From: Candidatus Kapaibacterium sp.
Lineage (GTDB): Bacteria > Bacteroidota > Ignavibacteria > Kapaibacteriales > UBA4661
Assembly (NCBI GenBank): GCA_004292595.1
Contig: RDXM01000109.1
Coordinates: forward strand, 1 to 39,213
Length of the DNA: 39,213 nucleotides
Direction of reading: 5' to 3'
Below are positions 1 through 6,496 of this stretch, in pieces. The notes beneath the pieces are model-generated. The model was not told the origin of the DNA, made no database searches, and was given only the letters and a program-made list of their open reading frames with translations. The stretch's first letter is position 1. Each line of letters begins with the position of its first letter. Position numbers and translations under genes: made by a program.

Positions 1-32
1 GGCATGGTTTCGTGATATACTCATGGAGGTGT

Positions 33-70
33 GCGTCGGACTTGCTAATTTCAAAAATTATCGCCGACGC
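33..70. repeat. Nested inverted repeat beyond the integrase stop
   Basis: GCGTCGG (33-39) pairs perfectly with CCGACGC (64-70). Inside it, AATTT (47-51) pairs with AAATT (55-59) around a 3-nt loop. It lies just past the integrase stop (95-97) on the outward side. No T-run follows on the minus strand, so it is not a classical terminator. It could be a recombination site or chance; no matching copy was found at the other side of the element. Confidence 0.4.
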
Positions 71-94
71 GCTCCCTGCTAACTTAGATAAAGT

Positions 95-568
95 CTAATA
101 ATGCTCCTCGATGCAATACTCGAAAAATTGCTGCATACACGCGATGTGTTGGCGTTTCGTGTTTGCGTGAAGATGAGATTTCGCCAACCGCTCAATCATG
201 TAACTGCGAATTTCTTCTGTTGCTGTTATGAGAACATTTGACGACAGCAAGACCTCAACGGCTTGTTTCCAGTTGTAGAGATAGCTCTTCGAGCGCGTAG
301 GAAATTGCTGCTTGGCAAAGAGTTCAAACGCGCTGTTTGTGGTGTGAAGTTTTGGAGTGTCATTTTGCGGCGGAGCGGGATTCAAATACGCCAGAATGCG
401 CTGCTCCAAAATTTGCAATGCAAGTTTTTTGTTTTTGTCGTGCCACACTAACCCCGTCGCAAGCCGTTGTCCCTTGATTTCCGTATGAACCATGCCGTCG
501 CGCTCACGGCAAAAGCCGATGTTGTACAACGGATGCGTCCATCTATCTTCACGGCGTGGGCGGGGCAT
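95..568 (-). CDS. Tyrosine recombinase (integrase) fragment, catalytic domain missing
   Basis: This 157-residue protein has the N-terminal architecture of a phage tyrosine recombinase. Residues about 15-60 look like an arm-type DNA-binding region. Residues about 78-157 look like the SAM-like core-binding domain, with a helix containing KRQHIACMQQFFEYC, and the protein stops there. Integrases usually run to about 350-400 residues and carry a catalytic domain with R-H-R-Y residues; none of these is present. The frame after the TAG (95-97) stays open to the window edge, but the translation shows no integrase motif, so this does not look like a single nonsense mutation. It is the last gene of a minus-strand group behind the repressor, the usual position for an integrase at the end of an integrated element. 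It may be a decayed integrase or a small regulatory derivative. The domain assignment is inferred from motif resemblance. Confidence 0.6.
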   Translation of the reverse strand: MPRPRREDRWTHPLYNIGFCRERDGMVHTEIKGQRLATGLVWHDKNKKLALQILEQRILAYLNPAPPQNDTPKLHTTNSAFELFAKQQFPTRSKSYLYNWKQAVEVLLSSNVLITATEEIRSYMIERLAKSHLHANTKRQHIACMQQFFEYCIEEHY

Positions 569-583
569 AAATCCTTGTCTCCA

Positions 584-859
584 TTACTTGTATTGTGAAA
601 TGCGTTTGCCGCTTGTGTCGGCAAAAAATAAGACTGGCTCGTTTTGCTCCATCATCAAACCTGCACGAATTGTACCGCGTTCATCACGAACCACAAACCG
701 CGCTGCCTCTACTACTTCTGGCACATCGTCATCGGTGAGTAGTGTGAGTGTGAACGATGTGAGGAGGCAGAGCCACAAGACCAATACCGCCAATCCTCGC
801 TTGCGTTCCGTCTCTGGAGTAAAGCGGACATCCGCAATGACAATCGAAACCGCAACCAC
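584..859 (-). CDS. Small single-pass membrane protein with an EARxFVxRD beta module
   Basis: A hydrophobic segment (around LAVLVLWLCLLTSFTLTLL) is followed by a soluble tail with the pattern EAARFVVRDERG-RAGL-LFFADTSGKR. Two short beta-hairpin-like units of the form V-RD-xxG-x-RA and LFF-D-xxGK can be seen. A GTG at 857-859, just after the repressor stop, is the preferred start because the ATG at 925 would overlap the repressor by 65 bases. The tail closely resembles that of the protein at 9832-10086, so this is a paralogous pair at opposite ends of the mobile region. The function is unknown. By topology it should be anchored in the inner membrane with the module outside or inside; the sequence does not settle which. 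Confidence 0.6.
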   Translation of the reverse strand: MVAVSIVIADVRFTPETERKRGLAVLVLWLCLLTSFTLTLLTDDDVPEVVEAARFVVRDERGTIRAGLMMEQNEPVLFFADTSGKRISQYK

Positions 860-860
860 A

Positions 861-1226
861 TTAGCGTCGGGGCTTTCGACGTTTGTAGGAAGCCAGCTTG
901 GTAGCAATCGCCGCAATATCTTCAACCACGCTTTCGACTTTAAGAAAATCCTTCAGTTTTTCGGGCGTATCAATTCCAGCATCCTTCAGAATCTTCATCA
1001 TTTCCACGTCCGGCGTGGCGTGTTCGCCAGTTTTGAGCCACTGAATATCACAGCCCGCGTCTTGCAAAGCCATGTACAGGTTCTCAATGTTCAATTCACC
1101 CGACAGATACTTATTCACGTTCTGCGGAGCAATACCTGTGCGCCGTGCAAACTCGGCTTTCGTCCAGCCTTGTTCCTCAAACACCCAGTGTTGAAGCCGC
1201 GCAAGTATTTCTTCACGATTATCCAT
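861..1226 (-). CDS. Phage-type XRE family repressor
   Basis: This 121-residue protein has an N-terminal helix-turn-helix (about residues 20-45: WTKAEFARRTGIAPQNVNKY), followed by the phrase DIQWLKTGE, which is typical of phage CI-like and XRE regulators. The C-terminal part is helical and may mediate dimerisation; no LexA-type peptidase residues are seen. It is transcribed away from the Cro-like gene at 1323, with 96 bases between them holding paired inverted repeats and a promoter. This is the classic layout of a lysogeny switch. The inferred role is repression of the plus-strand early operon, and probably of its own promoter. Confidence 0.8.
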   Translation of the reverse strand: MDNREEILARLQHWVFEEQGWTKAEFARRTGIAPQNVNKYLSGELNIENLYMALQDAGCDIQWLKTGEHATPDVEMMKILKDAGIDTPEKLKDFLKVESVVEDIAAIATKLASYKRRKPRR

Positions 1227-1238
1227 AAATATTTTATG

Positions 1239-1314
1239 CTAATTTTATTGCTTTATATTCTAATTTTATTATATTTGTGTCATACTATTACTGTAACATA
1301 ATAAAAGTATGACA
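1239..1314 (+). promoter_or_regulatory. Divergent repressor/Cro operator-promoter region
   Basis: A Bacteroidota-type -7 element TATATTTG (1270-1277) is preceded 19 bases upstream by ATTG (1247-1250). Over the expected start site lies a perfect 9-bp inverted repeat, TGTCATACT (1278-1286) and AGTATGACA (1306-1314). Between its arms is the small palindrome TTACTGTAA (1288-1296). CTAATTTTATT is repeated directly at 1239-1249 and 1260-1270, exactly 21 bases (two helical turns) apart. These fit operators for the repressor at 861-1226 and the Cro-like protein at 1323. The protein-site pairing is inferred. Confidence 0.65.
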
Positions 1315-1322
1315 AAAGAACA

Positions 1323-1538
1323 ATGCAAAATCCACATTTATCTCATATTCAACTCAGACACGGCACGATAAAAAAGGTTGCCGAGCGGCTTGGCATCAAG
1401 TACCAGACTGCCCAGCAGCGTATTTCGCGGCGGGAATTGGAAGCAATGAAAATTGCTGCCGATATTGAGCGTGAGATACAAGAGCAGGAAGCGGAGATTG
1501 CAAAAGTGTTTGGTATCAATAGTACGCCACGTGCGTAA
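1323..1538 (+). CDS. Cro-like small helix-turn-helix protein
   Basis: This 71-residue basic protein contains a helix-turn-helix-like stretch (GTIKKVAERLGIKYQTAQQR) followed by a long charged helix. It is the first gene of the plus-strand operon, opposite the repressor, which is the Cro position. It starts at an ATG preceded by AAAAGAAC and about 45 bases after the inferred start site. The inferred role is an early regulator competing with the repressor for the divergent operators. Confidence 0.6.
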   Translation: MQNPHLSHIQLRHGTIKKVAERLGIKYQTAQQRISRRELEAMKIAADIEREIQEQEAEIAKVFGINSTPRA

Positions 1539-1550
1539 AAGTGTGCAACC

Positions 1551-1820
1551 ATGAGCAAACTCTACACCATACCGCAACTCGCCCGCTCGCTCGGTGTTGG
1601 CTACAAAGTGGTGTATTCGCTGCGCTCACGCGGACTGCTCACGCCGTTTCAGTACAACGGTTCGCGGGAATATTTCCGCATGGAAGACTATGAACGTGCT
1701 GCGTTGTCCTCACGCGAACAAGCTGCCAAGTCGCACAATCCCGCACAACGGCAAGTCCGACCCATTCACGCAAGCAAAGACTTTCACAGTATTTTTCGGC
1801 AATTTTTTGAGCAAGTATGA
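1551..1820 (+). CDS. Excisionase-like / MerR-type DNA-binding protein
   Basis: This 89-residue protein begins with a winged-helix HTH_17/MerR-like motif: YTIPQLARSLGVGYKVVYSL, then SRGLLTPFQYNGSREYFRMEDYE. This pattern is common in Xis/excisionases and in small phage regulators. The C-terminal 35 residues are basic and probably disordered. The stop overlaps the next start (ATG at 1817), suggesting translational coupling with the replication gene. Either excision control or a role as replication accessory factor is possible. Confidence 0.6.
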   Translation: MSKLYTIPQLARSLGVGYKVVYSLRSRGLLTPFQYNGSREYFRMEDYERAALSSREQAAKSHNPAQRQVRPIHASKDFHSIFRQFFEQV

Positions 1821-2791
1821 ACGGAGCAGAATGGTTCAAACACGATGCGGATATGTCCGCCGATGAAAAGGTGATTTACCTCGAATCCCAGTTTGGACTT
1901 GTGGGCTACGCGCTTTTCAACAAAATGCTGGAAGTATTGTCTCGTGCAAGCGACAATCGCATCCAATGGAATGAGTTTCAATGTGGCGTGTACGCACGAA
2001 AGTTCGGTTGTGAACGTGCGATGTTTCAATCCTTCATCGAAGAGGCAACGCGCCCCGAAGTGGCGGCGTTTCTGCTTCAAGACGGTTGGCTTTTCAGCAA
2101 TGGCTTAATCAAACGACTCGCGCCGATGTACGAAAAGCGGGCGCGGAACGCGGAAAAGGTTCGCAAGTATCGTCAAAGCAAAAAGGGCAAAGCACAAAGT
2201 AACGAAATGCAAAGTAACGAGGTACAAACCGACGATGTAACGGTTACATACGACCTTGTACCCGTTACGCACCCAGCACACGCACCAAACGACACCACTA
2301 CAAACGAGCAGAGTAGAGAAGAGTACAGTAGAGAAGAGCAGAGTAGAAAAACCCACCCACCCACCCCCGCAAACGTAGTCGAAATGCCAGAGGCTTTGAA
2401 GGCATTGAAGGGTTTTGCTCAGGAATGGGAAAAGTGGGAAAAGGCGCGGAAGTCAAGTGTTGGCGCGGCGCGGGCGCAGTTGGAAACACTTCTGGAGCAT
2501 TTTGCAAACGGCTACGACCCGCGTAAAATCGTGAAGTTCAGTGTAGAAGCGGATTTCCGCGCTCTTGCACGTCCGACTGACGATATGAAATTTCCAGCAC
2601 GAGCTTTCAGCCAGAGCAATCAGCAACAACGCCATTATGTTGCGGTGGAAATGCCTCAAGGTGGCGTGAATCCTACCATCAGACTGGACTCACTGGACTT
2701 CAGCCGTGCAGAACACTTGCGCGACAAAGCACTTTTGACGTATGACGAATATCAACTGTTGAAGAAAACCAATGCCCCAAACACCGCATAG
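1817..2791 (+). CDS. DUF4373 (Lin1244/Lin1753-like) replication-type protein
   Basis: The N-terminal part, about residues 1-120 (EWFKHDADMSADEKVIYL, GLVGYALFNKMLEVL, and the basic stretch KRARNAEKVRKYRQSKKG), matches the DUF4373 family found in phage and plasmid replication modules. The middle (about 125-185) is low-complexity and rich in N, T, E and S. A helical C-terminal domain (about 190-290) has EWEKWEKARKSSVGAARAQL. The start overlaps the previous stop by 4 bases, and the end overlaps the following gene by 20 bases. By family and position it probably acts in initiation or helicase loading during element replication; no enzymatic motif is visible. Confidence 0.7.
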   Translation: MNGAEWFKHDADMSADEKVIYLESQFGLVGYALFNKMLEVLSRASDNRIQWNEFQCGVYARKFGCERAMFQSFIEEATRPEVAAFLLQDGWLFSNGLIKRLAPMYEKRARNAEKVRKYRQSKKGKAQSNEMQSNEVQTDDVTVTYDLVPVTHPAHAPNDTTTNEQSREEYSREEQSRKTHPPTPANVVEMPEALKALKGFAQEWEKWEKARKSSVGAARAQLETLLEHFANGYDPRKIVKFSVEADFRALARPTDDMKFPARAFSQSNQQQRHYVAVEMPQGGVNPTIRLDSLDFSRAEHLRDKALLTYDEYQLLKKTNAPNTA

Positions 2792-3068
2792 AATCAAAAC
2801 ACTCACAACACGAGTGAAAGAATTTGCCAACATCGCTACGTCCGTCGCTCTCGATGCAAACTTGACCAACGCTGAAAAAGCGATGTACCTCATTCTCGCC
2901 AGTTATGCAACGGCGGAAGGGCAGTGCCGCTTGCAACAGCGCACCATTGCTGACCATTACGGCTGTTCGCTCCGTTTTACGCGGTCGTTGCTGATGAGCT
3001 TGCGTGAAAAAGGCTGCATCCGATGGGAACGGCGTAAACACTACAATTTTTACCAAATCTTGCGCTAA
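2772..3068 (+). CDS. Winged-helix replication/regulatory protein (HTH_36-like)
   Basis: This 98-residue protein has a core (NAEKAMYLILASYATAEG, then QRTIADHYGCSLRFTRSLL, then LREKGCIRWERR) resembling the HTH_36 winged helix of phage replication and RepA-like proteins. In that family the pattern of an active-transcribed helix, recognition helix and wing is conserved. It overlaps the DUF4373 gene by 20 bases and is co-directional with it. The likely role is origin or promoter binding in the replication module. No catalytic motif is seen. Confidence 0.6.
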   Translation: MPQTPHRIKTLTTRVKEFANIATSVALDANLTNAEKAMYLILASYATAEGQCRLQQRTIADHYGCSLRFTRSLLMSLREKGCIRWERRKHYNFYQILR

Positions 3069-3251
3069 AAACTGTTCTAAAAATGACCAAAATACTACCC
3101 AACGACCAAAAAAGTACCGATTTAGCCCTTTGGAGCGGCTTGGAGCGACAAAACCGAGCCGAGAGCGGAAGCCAACGTTCCGCTCATACAAATAATCACA
3201 TTTGCAAACCCCTCAATTTCGCATTTGCAGCCTTTCTGAGCGATTGTATCC

Positions 3252-3545
3252 ATGAAACCGACACCAGACTACCCCAAAATAGCGCAAACGCTGAATATCC
3301 CTGATTTGGAGCGGCGTTTGAAGGAAAAATCCCGCGCTCGCAAGCTCGTGGATATTCGCCGTGCGCTCTCGGCAATTCTTGTCGAACAGGGGTATTCTGT
3401 GCGCGAGATTGCCCGTGAACTCTGCCGACCGCACAGCACCGTTGTTCACTTTGTGCAGACGCACGAAAGTTTGTTTACCACTGATACCGCATACCAAGAC
3501 CTTTTTCACCAACTTCATCACACTTTGAAGGAGACCACACCATGA
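3252..3545 (+). CDS. DnaA domain IV-like DNA-binding protein
   Basis: This 97-residue protein's second half (RRALSAILVEQGYSVREIAR, then LCRPHSTVVHFVQTH) closely follows DnaA domain IV, where the signature is helix, S-x-x-x-I-G/A, then R-x-H-S/T-T-V. There is no AAA+ domain, so this is a stand-alone DnaA-box-binding-like module. It lies between replication-type genes and the unknown gene at 3542, whose ATG overlaps its stop. It may bind DnaA-like boxes in the element origin, or recruit or block the host initiator. The role is inferred; the motif is seen directly. Confidence 0.7.
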   Translation: MKPTPDYPKIAQTLNIPDLERRLKEKSRARKLVDIRRALSAILVEQGYSVREIARELCRPHSTVVHFVQTHESLFTTDTAYQDLFHQLHHTLKETTP

Positions 3546-4255
3546 GAGTTCGTATTTCCGACATGGGCGGCAGCGACACGCGCCTTTGCCGCCTCGACAT
3601 TGAGGACGCAAGCACAGCGTCGTACAGCATCCGCGTTTTTGCGATTCATGCTCGCGGCGTGTTCGACCAGACATATTCGTTCACGGGTGCGAATTTTTCC
3701 ACACCGCCGTTTTCGTTACCGACCAAAGACCTGAACGGGCGCATCAACACGTCTATCAGCGTCGAAGCCTTCATTGCTCGCATTGCTGGCGGGCTGGCGG
3801 TGGAGAATAATCGTTTTGAAATGTCGTACTTCTTGCAACCAGTCGAAATTCGCGTGGAAGTTCCTGCACCGCTTCCGCCCGGAGCAATCGTGCCTGTGCG
3901 TCGCAATGCGGATTATCTCATCCGCGACTTCACGAAGCTGAACGGTATTCAGAAGTCCGCAGGGGGAACGTATCGCACGTGGGATATTGATTTCATCAGC
4001 ATTCAAGCACTTTCGATGGCGCAAGCTGCGAACAAGTGCCGTGAGCTTGTTGCGGCGGCAAGTGCCGACCCAAATTTCAGTTTGCAATACCGCCGCCGCG
4101 CCTTACCCAACGAGGAATGGACGGCGCAGCGCGACGCAACGTTTAACCAAGCAATGGGCGAAATAGCGCGGGTGATAGATTTCGCGGTGGAAGAAGTGCA
4201 GAATCAGCAGAAATTTAATCTGGTGAATCCGCAGTTACTGAGGGTGAATCCGTGA
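3542..4255 (+). CDS. Unknown protein of the mobile element
   Basis: This 237-residue protein matches no family that I recognise. The first 120 residues are rich in alternating beta-like strands (YSIRVFAIHARGVF, NRFEMSYFLQPVEIRVEV). There is a Pro-rich turn (PAPLPPGA), and the last 100 residues are helical. No signal peptide or membrane segment is visible. The ATG overlaps the previous stop and the stop overlaps the next GTG, so it is tightly coupled in the operon between replication genes and the nuclease. A virion or morphogenesis role is possible but unsupported. Confidence 0.55.
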   Translation: MRVRISDMGGSDTRLCRLDIEDASTASYSIRVFAIHARGVFDQTYSFTGANFSTPPFSLPTKDLNGRINTSISVEAFIARIAGGLAVENNRFEMSYFLQPVEIRVEVPAPLPPGAIVPVRRNADYLIRDFTKLNGIQKSAGGTYRTWDIDFISIQALSMAQAANKCRELVAAASADPNFSLQYRRRALPNEEWTAQRDATFNQAMGEIARVIDFAVEEVQNQQKFNLVNPQLLRVNP

Positions 4256-4623
4256 GTCTTTCCGAGCAGCCAACGAGTGCGAAGGTTCTGCGCGTGATTG
4301 ATGGCGATACGATTGTTTGCGAAGTGGATGGAAAGCCTTATACGGTGAGGCTTTCGGGCGTGGATTGTTTCGAGGCGCAGCGCACTCCAAAACTTCGCAA
4401 ACAAGCCGCTCGTGCGGGAATCACACTGGACGAAGCATTTGAACGCGGCACACAAGCAAAACTTTTTGCAACGCTTTTACTCACAGGTAAAAGCGTTGAA
4501 CTGCGCTTCAATCCTGCTGATGAAGACCGCGACCGTTTTGGGCGGTATGTGCGTGAGGTGTGGTTGGAGGGGAAAAATTGTGCTACAAAATTGCAGGCGG
4601 GACACTACAACGCATCACTGTGA
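4252..4623 (+). CDS. Staphylococcal nuclease-type (thermonuclease) protein
   Basis: This 123-residue SNase-fold enzyme carries the family landmarks: VLRVIDGDT (D19), VRLSGVD (R33, D38), E41, and DRFGR (D94, R98). These correspond to the Ca2+-binding and catalytic residues of staphylococcal nuclease, so it should hydrolyse DNA and/or RNA. There is no signal peptide, so it should act in the cytoplasm, or be released on lysis. It starts with GTG at 4252, overlapping the previous stop. The C-terminus is short compared with secreted nucleases, which lose no catalytic residue this way. In a mobile element it could degrade host or competitor nucleic acid or process replication intermediates. Confidence 0.85.
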   Translation: MSLSEQPTSAKVLRVIDGDTIVCEVDGKPYTVRLSGVDCFEAQRTPKLRKQAARAGITLDEAFERGTQAKLFATLLLTGKSVELRFNPADEDRDRFGRYVREVWLEGKNCATKLQAGHYNASL

Positions 4624-4680
4624 TTCTGCGCCATAACGGTCTATTTCAATCCCTTCCGTGCCGCTTCCCGCCTTGTTATT

Positions 4681-4729
4681 TTGCATCCGTTCAATTCATC
4701 ATTCACCACCACTTATTGAAAGGATGCAA
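4681..4729 (+). promoter_or_regulatory. Leader hairpin sequestering the ribosome-binding site of the 4732 gene
   Basis: TTGCATCC (4681-4688) pairs with GGATGCAA (4722-4729). TTCAAT (4690-4695) pairs with ATTGAA (4715-4720), with one mismatch between the two stems. The AAAGGA ribosome-binding sequence lies inside the right arm, and the ATG begins two bases after the stem. If folded in the mRNA, the hairpin would block initiation. The fold is read from the sequence; regulation is inferred. Confidence 0.55.
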
Positions 4730-4731
4730 TC

Positions 4732-5058
4732 ATGGATATTGCATTGTCGCAAGTAACCAAATTGGAAGGTATTGCCACGCAAGACAACGGCAATTACCGC
4801 CAGTTCAACGAATTCCAAGATTTCGTAAGCGCGGTGCGCTCTATCGGAACGCTGGAGAAAAATTGCACTGATGCTTTGGCATCGTTTGACGTGCTTCAAG
4901 CTGACACCGATGGCAAAGTTATCGTTGTCGCAAAAGGCATTGAAGGGGAAGTGCAGTTCACGCCCAATGCTGCGTTCCGCACGGCATTGGAGAACGTCAA
5001 AACCGCACTCACCGCCGCAAAAACTGCCGTTGGTGCTGTGCAACTGCCGTTGCCGTAA
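4732..5058 (+). CDS. Unknown small protein, separate transcription-unit-like gene
   Basis: This 108-residue acidic, Ala-rich protein has a helical N-terminal half (FNEFQDFVSAVRSIGTLEKN), a short beta-like middle (GKVIVVAKG, EGEVQFTP) and a helical Ala/Lys-rich C-terminus. No known family was recognised. It has no Cys-rich, membrane or signal segments. It is isolated by 108 bases upstream and followed at once by a strong terminator at 5090, unlike the overlapped genes before and after. This suggests independent, possibly high, expression. A structural or DNA-mimic role is imaginable but not supported. Confidence 0.55.
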   Translation: MDIALSQVTKLEGIATQDNGNYRQFNEFQDFVSAVRSIGTLEKNCTDALASFDVLQADTDGKVIVVAKGIEGEVQFTPNAAFRTALENVKTALTAAKTAVGAVQLPLP

Positions 5059-5089
5059 GCATTGATGCTGCGGCATGACGCATAAAGAC

Positions 5090-5141
5090 AAAGCCGAAGC
5101 CGTGAGCATAATGCTCAATCACCACAGGCTTCGGCTTTTTT
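5090..5141 (+). terminator. Rho-independent terminator with inner palindrome
   Basis: AAGCCGAAGCC (5091-5101) pairs with GGCTTCGGCTT (5127-5137), followed by a run of T (5136-5141). Within the loop is the palindrome TGAGCATAATGCTCA (5103-5117). It directly follows the gene ending at 5058. A very similar inner palindrome occurs in the terminator at 6447. Confidence 0.85.
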
Positions 5142-5164
5142 ATTCACCACAAATCACTATCACC

Positions 5165-5497
5165 ATGAACGGACAAATCATCTCTGCGCCAAGCGTGGTG
5201 CGGGTTCCCTACGGTGGTTCTCGTACAATCCAAGTCGTTACCACCTGCGACGATGGAAACGTCCCGCCCGATTCCTTTGCTTACATTTACGAAAGCTGGT
5301 TCCAAAATATCGGCGCGTACCAAAGCACGGGCAATGGCTACGCAGTTGCTAACATCACGCTCACCAACGAGAACGAGACGGGCAGCGCAATAACGCTGCA
5401 CGAGCTTGTCTATTCGTTTTGGAACGGCGACATTGCTGATGATAACCGTGAAATCACGATTATCTACGAGCCGCATCGCAAAGGGCAGCCGTTATGA
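5165..5497 (+). CDS. Unknown beta-rich protein of the mobile element
   Basis: This 110-residue protein is predicted to be mostly beta strand (APSVVRVPYGGSRTIQVVTT, YAVANITLTNENETGSAITL, ITIIYEP), suggesting an Ig-like or jelly-roll-like sandwich. No family was recognised. The ATG at 5165 is preferred because the open frame upstream runs through the terminator at 5090-5141. The last 4 bases overlap the start of the endolysin gene, so it belongs to the late operon. A virion, tail-tip or cell-surface role is possible. Confidence 0.55.
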   Translation: MNGQIISAPSVVRVPYGGSRTIQVVTTCDDGNVPPDSFAYIYESWFQNIGAYQSTGNGYAVANITLTNENETGSAITLHELVYSFWNGDIADDNREITIIYEPHRKGQPL

Positions 5498-5916
5498 GCC
5501 GCCAAGCCTTCGATATTGCCGTTCACGAGCTTGGCACGTCGGAAATATTCGGCGATGCCGACAATGCCCGCATCATTGAATATCATCAAGCCACGAGCCT
5601 GAAAGCGAGTAGTGATGAGGTTGCGTGGTGCGCGAGCTTCATAAACTGGTGCTTGAAAAAAGCTGGTTTTACTGGCACAAACTCCGCCCGTGCGGGAAGT
5701 TTTCTCGCGTGGGGCAAAGAGATTTCGCTTCATGAAGCACGGCGCGGCGATATTGTTGTGCTATCGCGTGGCACAAATCCATCTTTCGGACACGTTGGCT
5801 TTTTTGCCGGACGCGAGCAAGATTCCGTCTTGCTTTTAGGCGGCAATCAAGGCAACAAGGTTTCAATTTCACCCTATCCCACACACCGCATCATTTCTAT
5901 CAGGAGAGCAATATGA
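5494..5916 (+). CDS. Endolysin-like Cys/His amidase or peptidase (CHAP/NlpC-P60 type, TIGR02594-like)
   Basis: This 140-residue protein has a Cys-containing motif VAWCASFINWCLKKAGF (Cys46) and a downstream GHVGFFAG (His100). GDIVVL precedes the His strand. This is the order of the CHAP/NlpC-P60 papain-like fold and resembles the TIGR02594 family found in phages. Such enzymes cut peptidoglycan stem peptides or amide bonds. It has no signal peptide, consistent with export through a holin. It overlaps the previous stop by 4 bases, and the next gene, holin-like, overlaps its end. Substrate specificity cannot be told from the sequence. Confidence 0.8.
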   Translation: MSRQAFDIAVHELGTSEIFGDADNARIIEYHQATSLKASSDEVAWCASFINWCLKKAGFTGTNSARAGSFLAWGKEISLHEARRGDIVVLSRGTNPSFGHVGFFAGREQDSVLLLGGNQGNKVSISPYPTHRIISIRRAI

Positions 5917-6263
5917 GTTCTGTAAACGTATCAAATCTCAAAATTCCATCGGTCTTTCAATGGATCATGGGCGCACCAACACTTATCGGCAAAATCCAGC
6001 GCGTGATTGCGTCGGCGCAAGCAAAAAACTGGACAACGACCGCCATCGCGCTGGTCGCGCTTTTGGCGTATGTGGGCAATCTTTTCGGCTTGCCGATAGA
6101 CGATAACACCGTACAAATGCTGGAAGCGGCGGCAATCGCTGTGATTGGCTTCTTTACTGGCAAGCAGGTCGTGAATCCGCAAAAAGTGGATGCAGAATGG
6201 CAAGCCCTCGAAACGAGCGTACTCGAAGCGAGCATGGAGGCAAAAACCAATGGAAAAACTTGA
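5913..6263 (+). CDS. Holin-like membrane protein
   Basis: This 116-residue protein has two hydrophobic segments (ALVALLAYVGNLFGL at about 47-61, and the stretch AAAIAVIGFFTGKQV at about 72-86) separated by a short polar turn. The tail is charged and helical. Size, topology and position right after the endolysin suit a holin that permeabilises the inner membrane. The start overlaps the endolysin stop. The segment GFFTGKQVV is of a type seen in phage holins, but no named holin family is certain. Confidence 0.65.
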   Translation: MSSVNVSNLKIPSVFQWIMGAPTLIGKIQRVIASAQAKNWTTTAIALVALLAYVGNLFGLPIDDNTVQMLEAAAIAVIGFFTGKQVVNPQKVDAEWQALETSVLEASMEAKTNGKT

Positions 6264-6447
6264 ACTGTACATCATCACAGGCTTAGTGTCGGTGATAGCG
6301 TATTTCCTGAAGGCGTTGCATGGCGACGTGTTGGGGATTCGGAAAAATCTTCAGCATATCGAAAAGGAAATCGCTGTGAAGCACCAAGCCGATGAAGACC
6401 GCGACCGAAGATTGGAGAATGTCGAGAAGACCGTGTATAAAGAATGA
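6250..6447 (+). CDS. Small membrane-anchored lysis-module protein
   Basis: This 65-residue protein has one N-terminal transmembrane segment (YIITGLVSVIAYFLKAL) followed by a charged coiled-coil-like tail (NLQHIEKEIAVKHQADEDRD). An open frame extends upstream, but the ATG at 6250, overlapping the preceding gene by 14 bases, gives a compact membrane protein. The location at the end of the lysis operon suggests a second holin, antiholin or spanin-like component. The exact role is unknown. Confidence 0.55.
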   Translation: MEKLELYIITGLVSVIAYFLKALHGDVLGIRKNLQHIEKEIAVKHQADEDRDRRLENVEKTVYKE

Positions 6448-6483
6448 AGCCCGCTTGAGCGTAATGCTCAGGCAGGCTTTTCT
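6447..6483 (+). terminator. Rho-independent terminator ending the late operon
   Basis: AAGCC (6447-6451) pairs with GGCTT (6475-6479). The stem continues through GC/GC to TGAGC (6456-6460) and GCTCA (6466-6470) around GTAAT. TTTTCTGTTTT follows. Its upper stem, TGAGCGTAATGCTCA, is nearly the same as the palindrome inside the terminator at 5090. Confidence 0.8.
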
Positions 6484-6496
6484 GTTTTGTGTAAAC

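Noticed and set aside
3083-3304. Possible small gene between the winged-helix and DnaA-like genes
   Set aside because: The translation has no fold-like pattern and would overlap the DnaA-like gene by 53 bases. The 183-base stretch 3069-3251 has two GACCAAAA words (around 3084 and 3105) but no clear origin repeats.
5075-5164. Longer start for the protein at 5165
   Set aside because: The extra codons run through a strong terminator hairpin, so they are not part of the gene.
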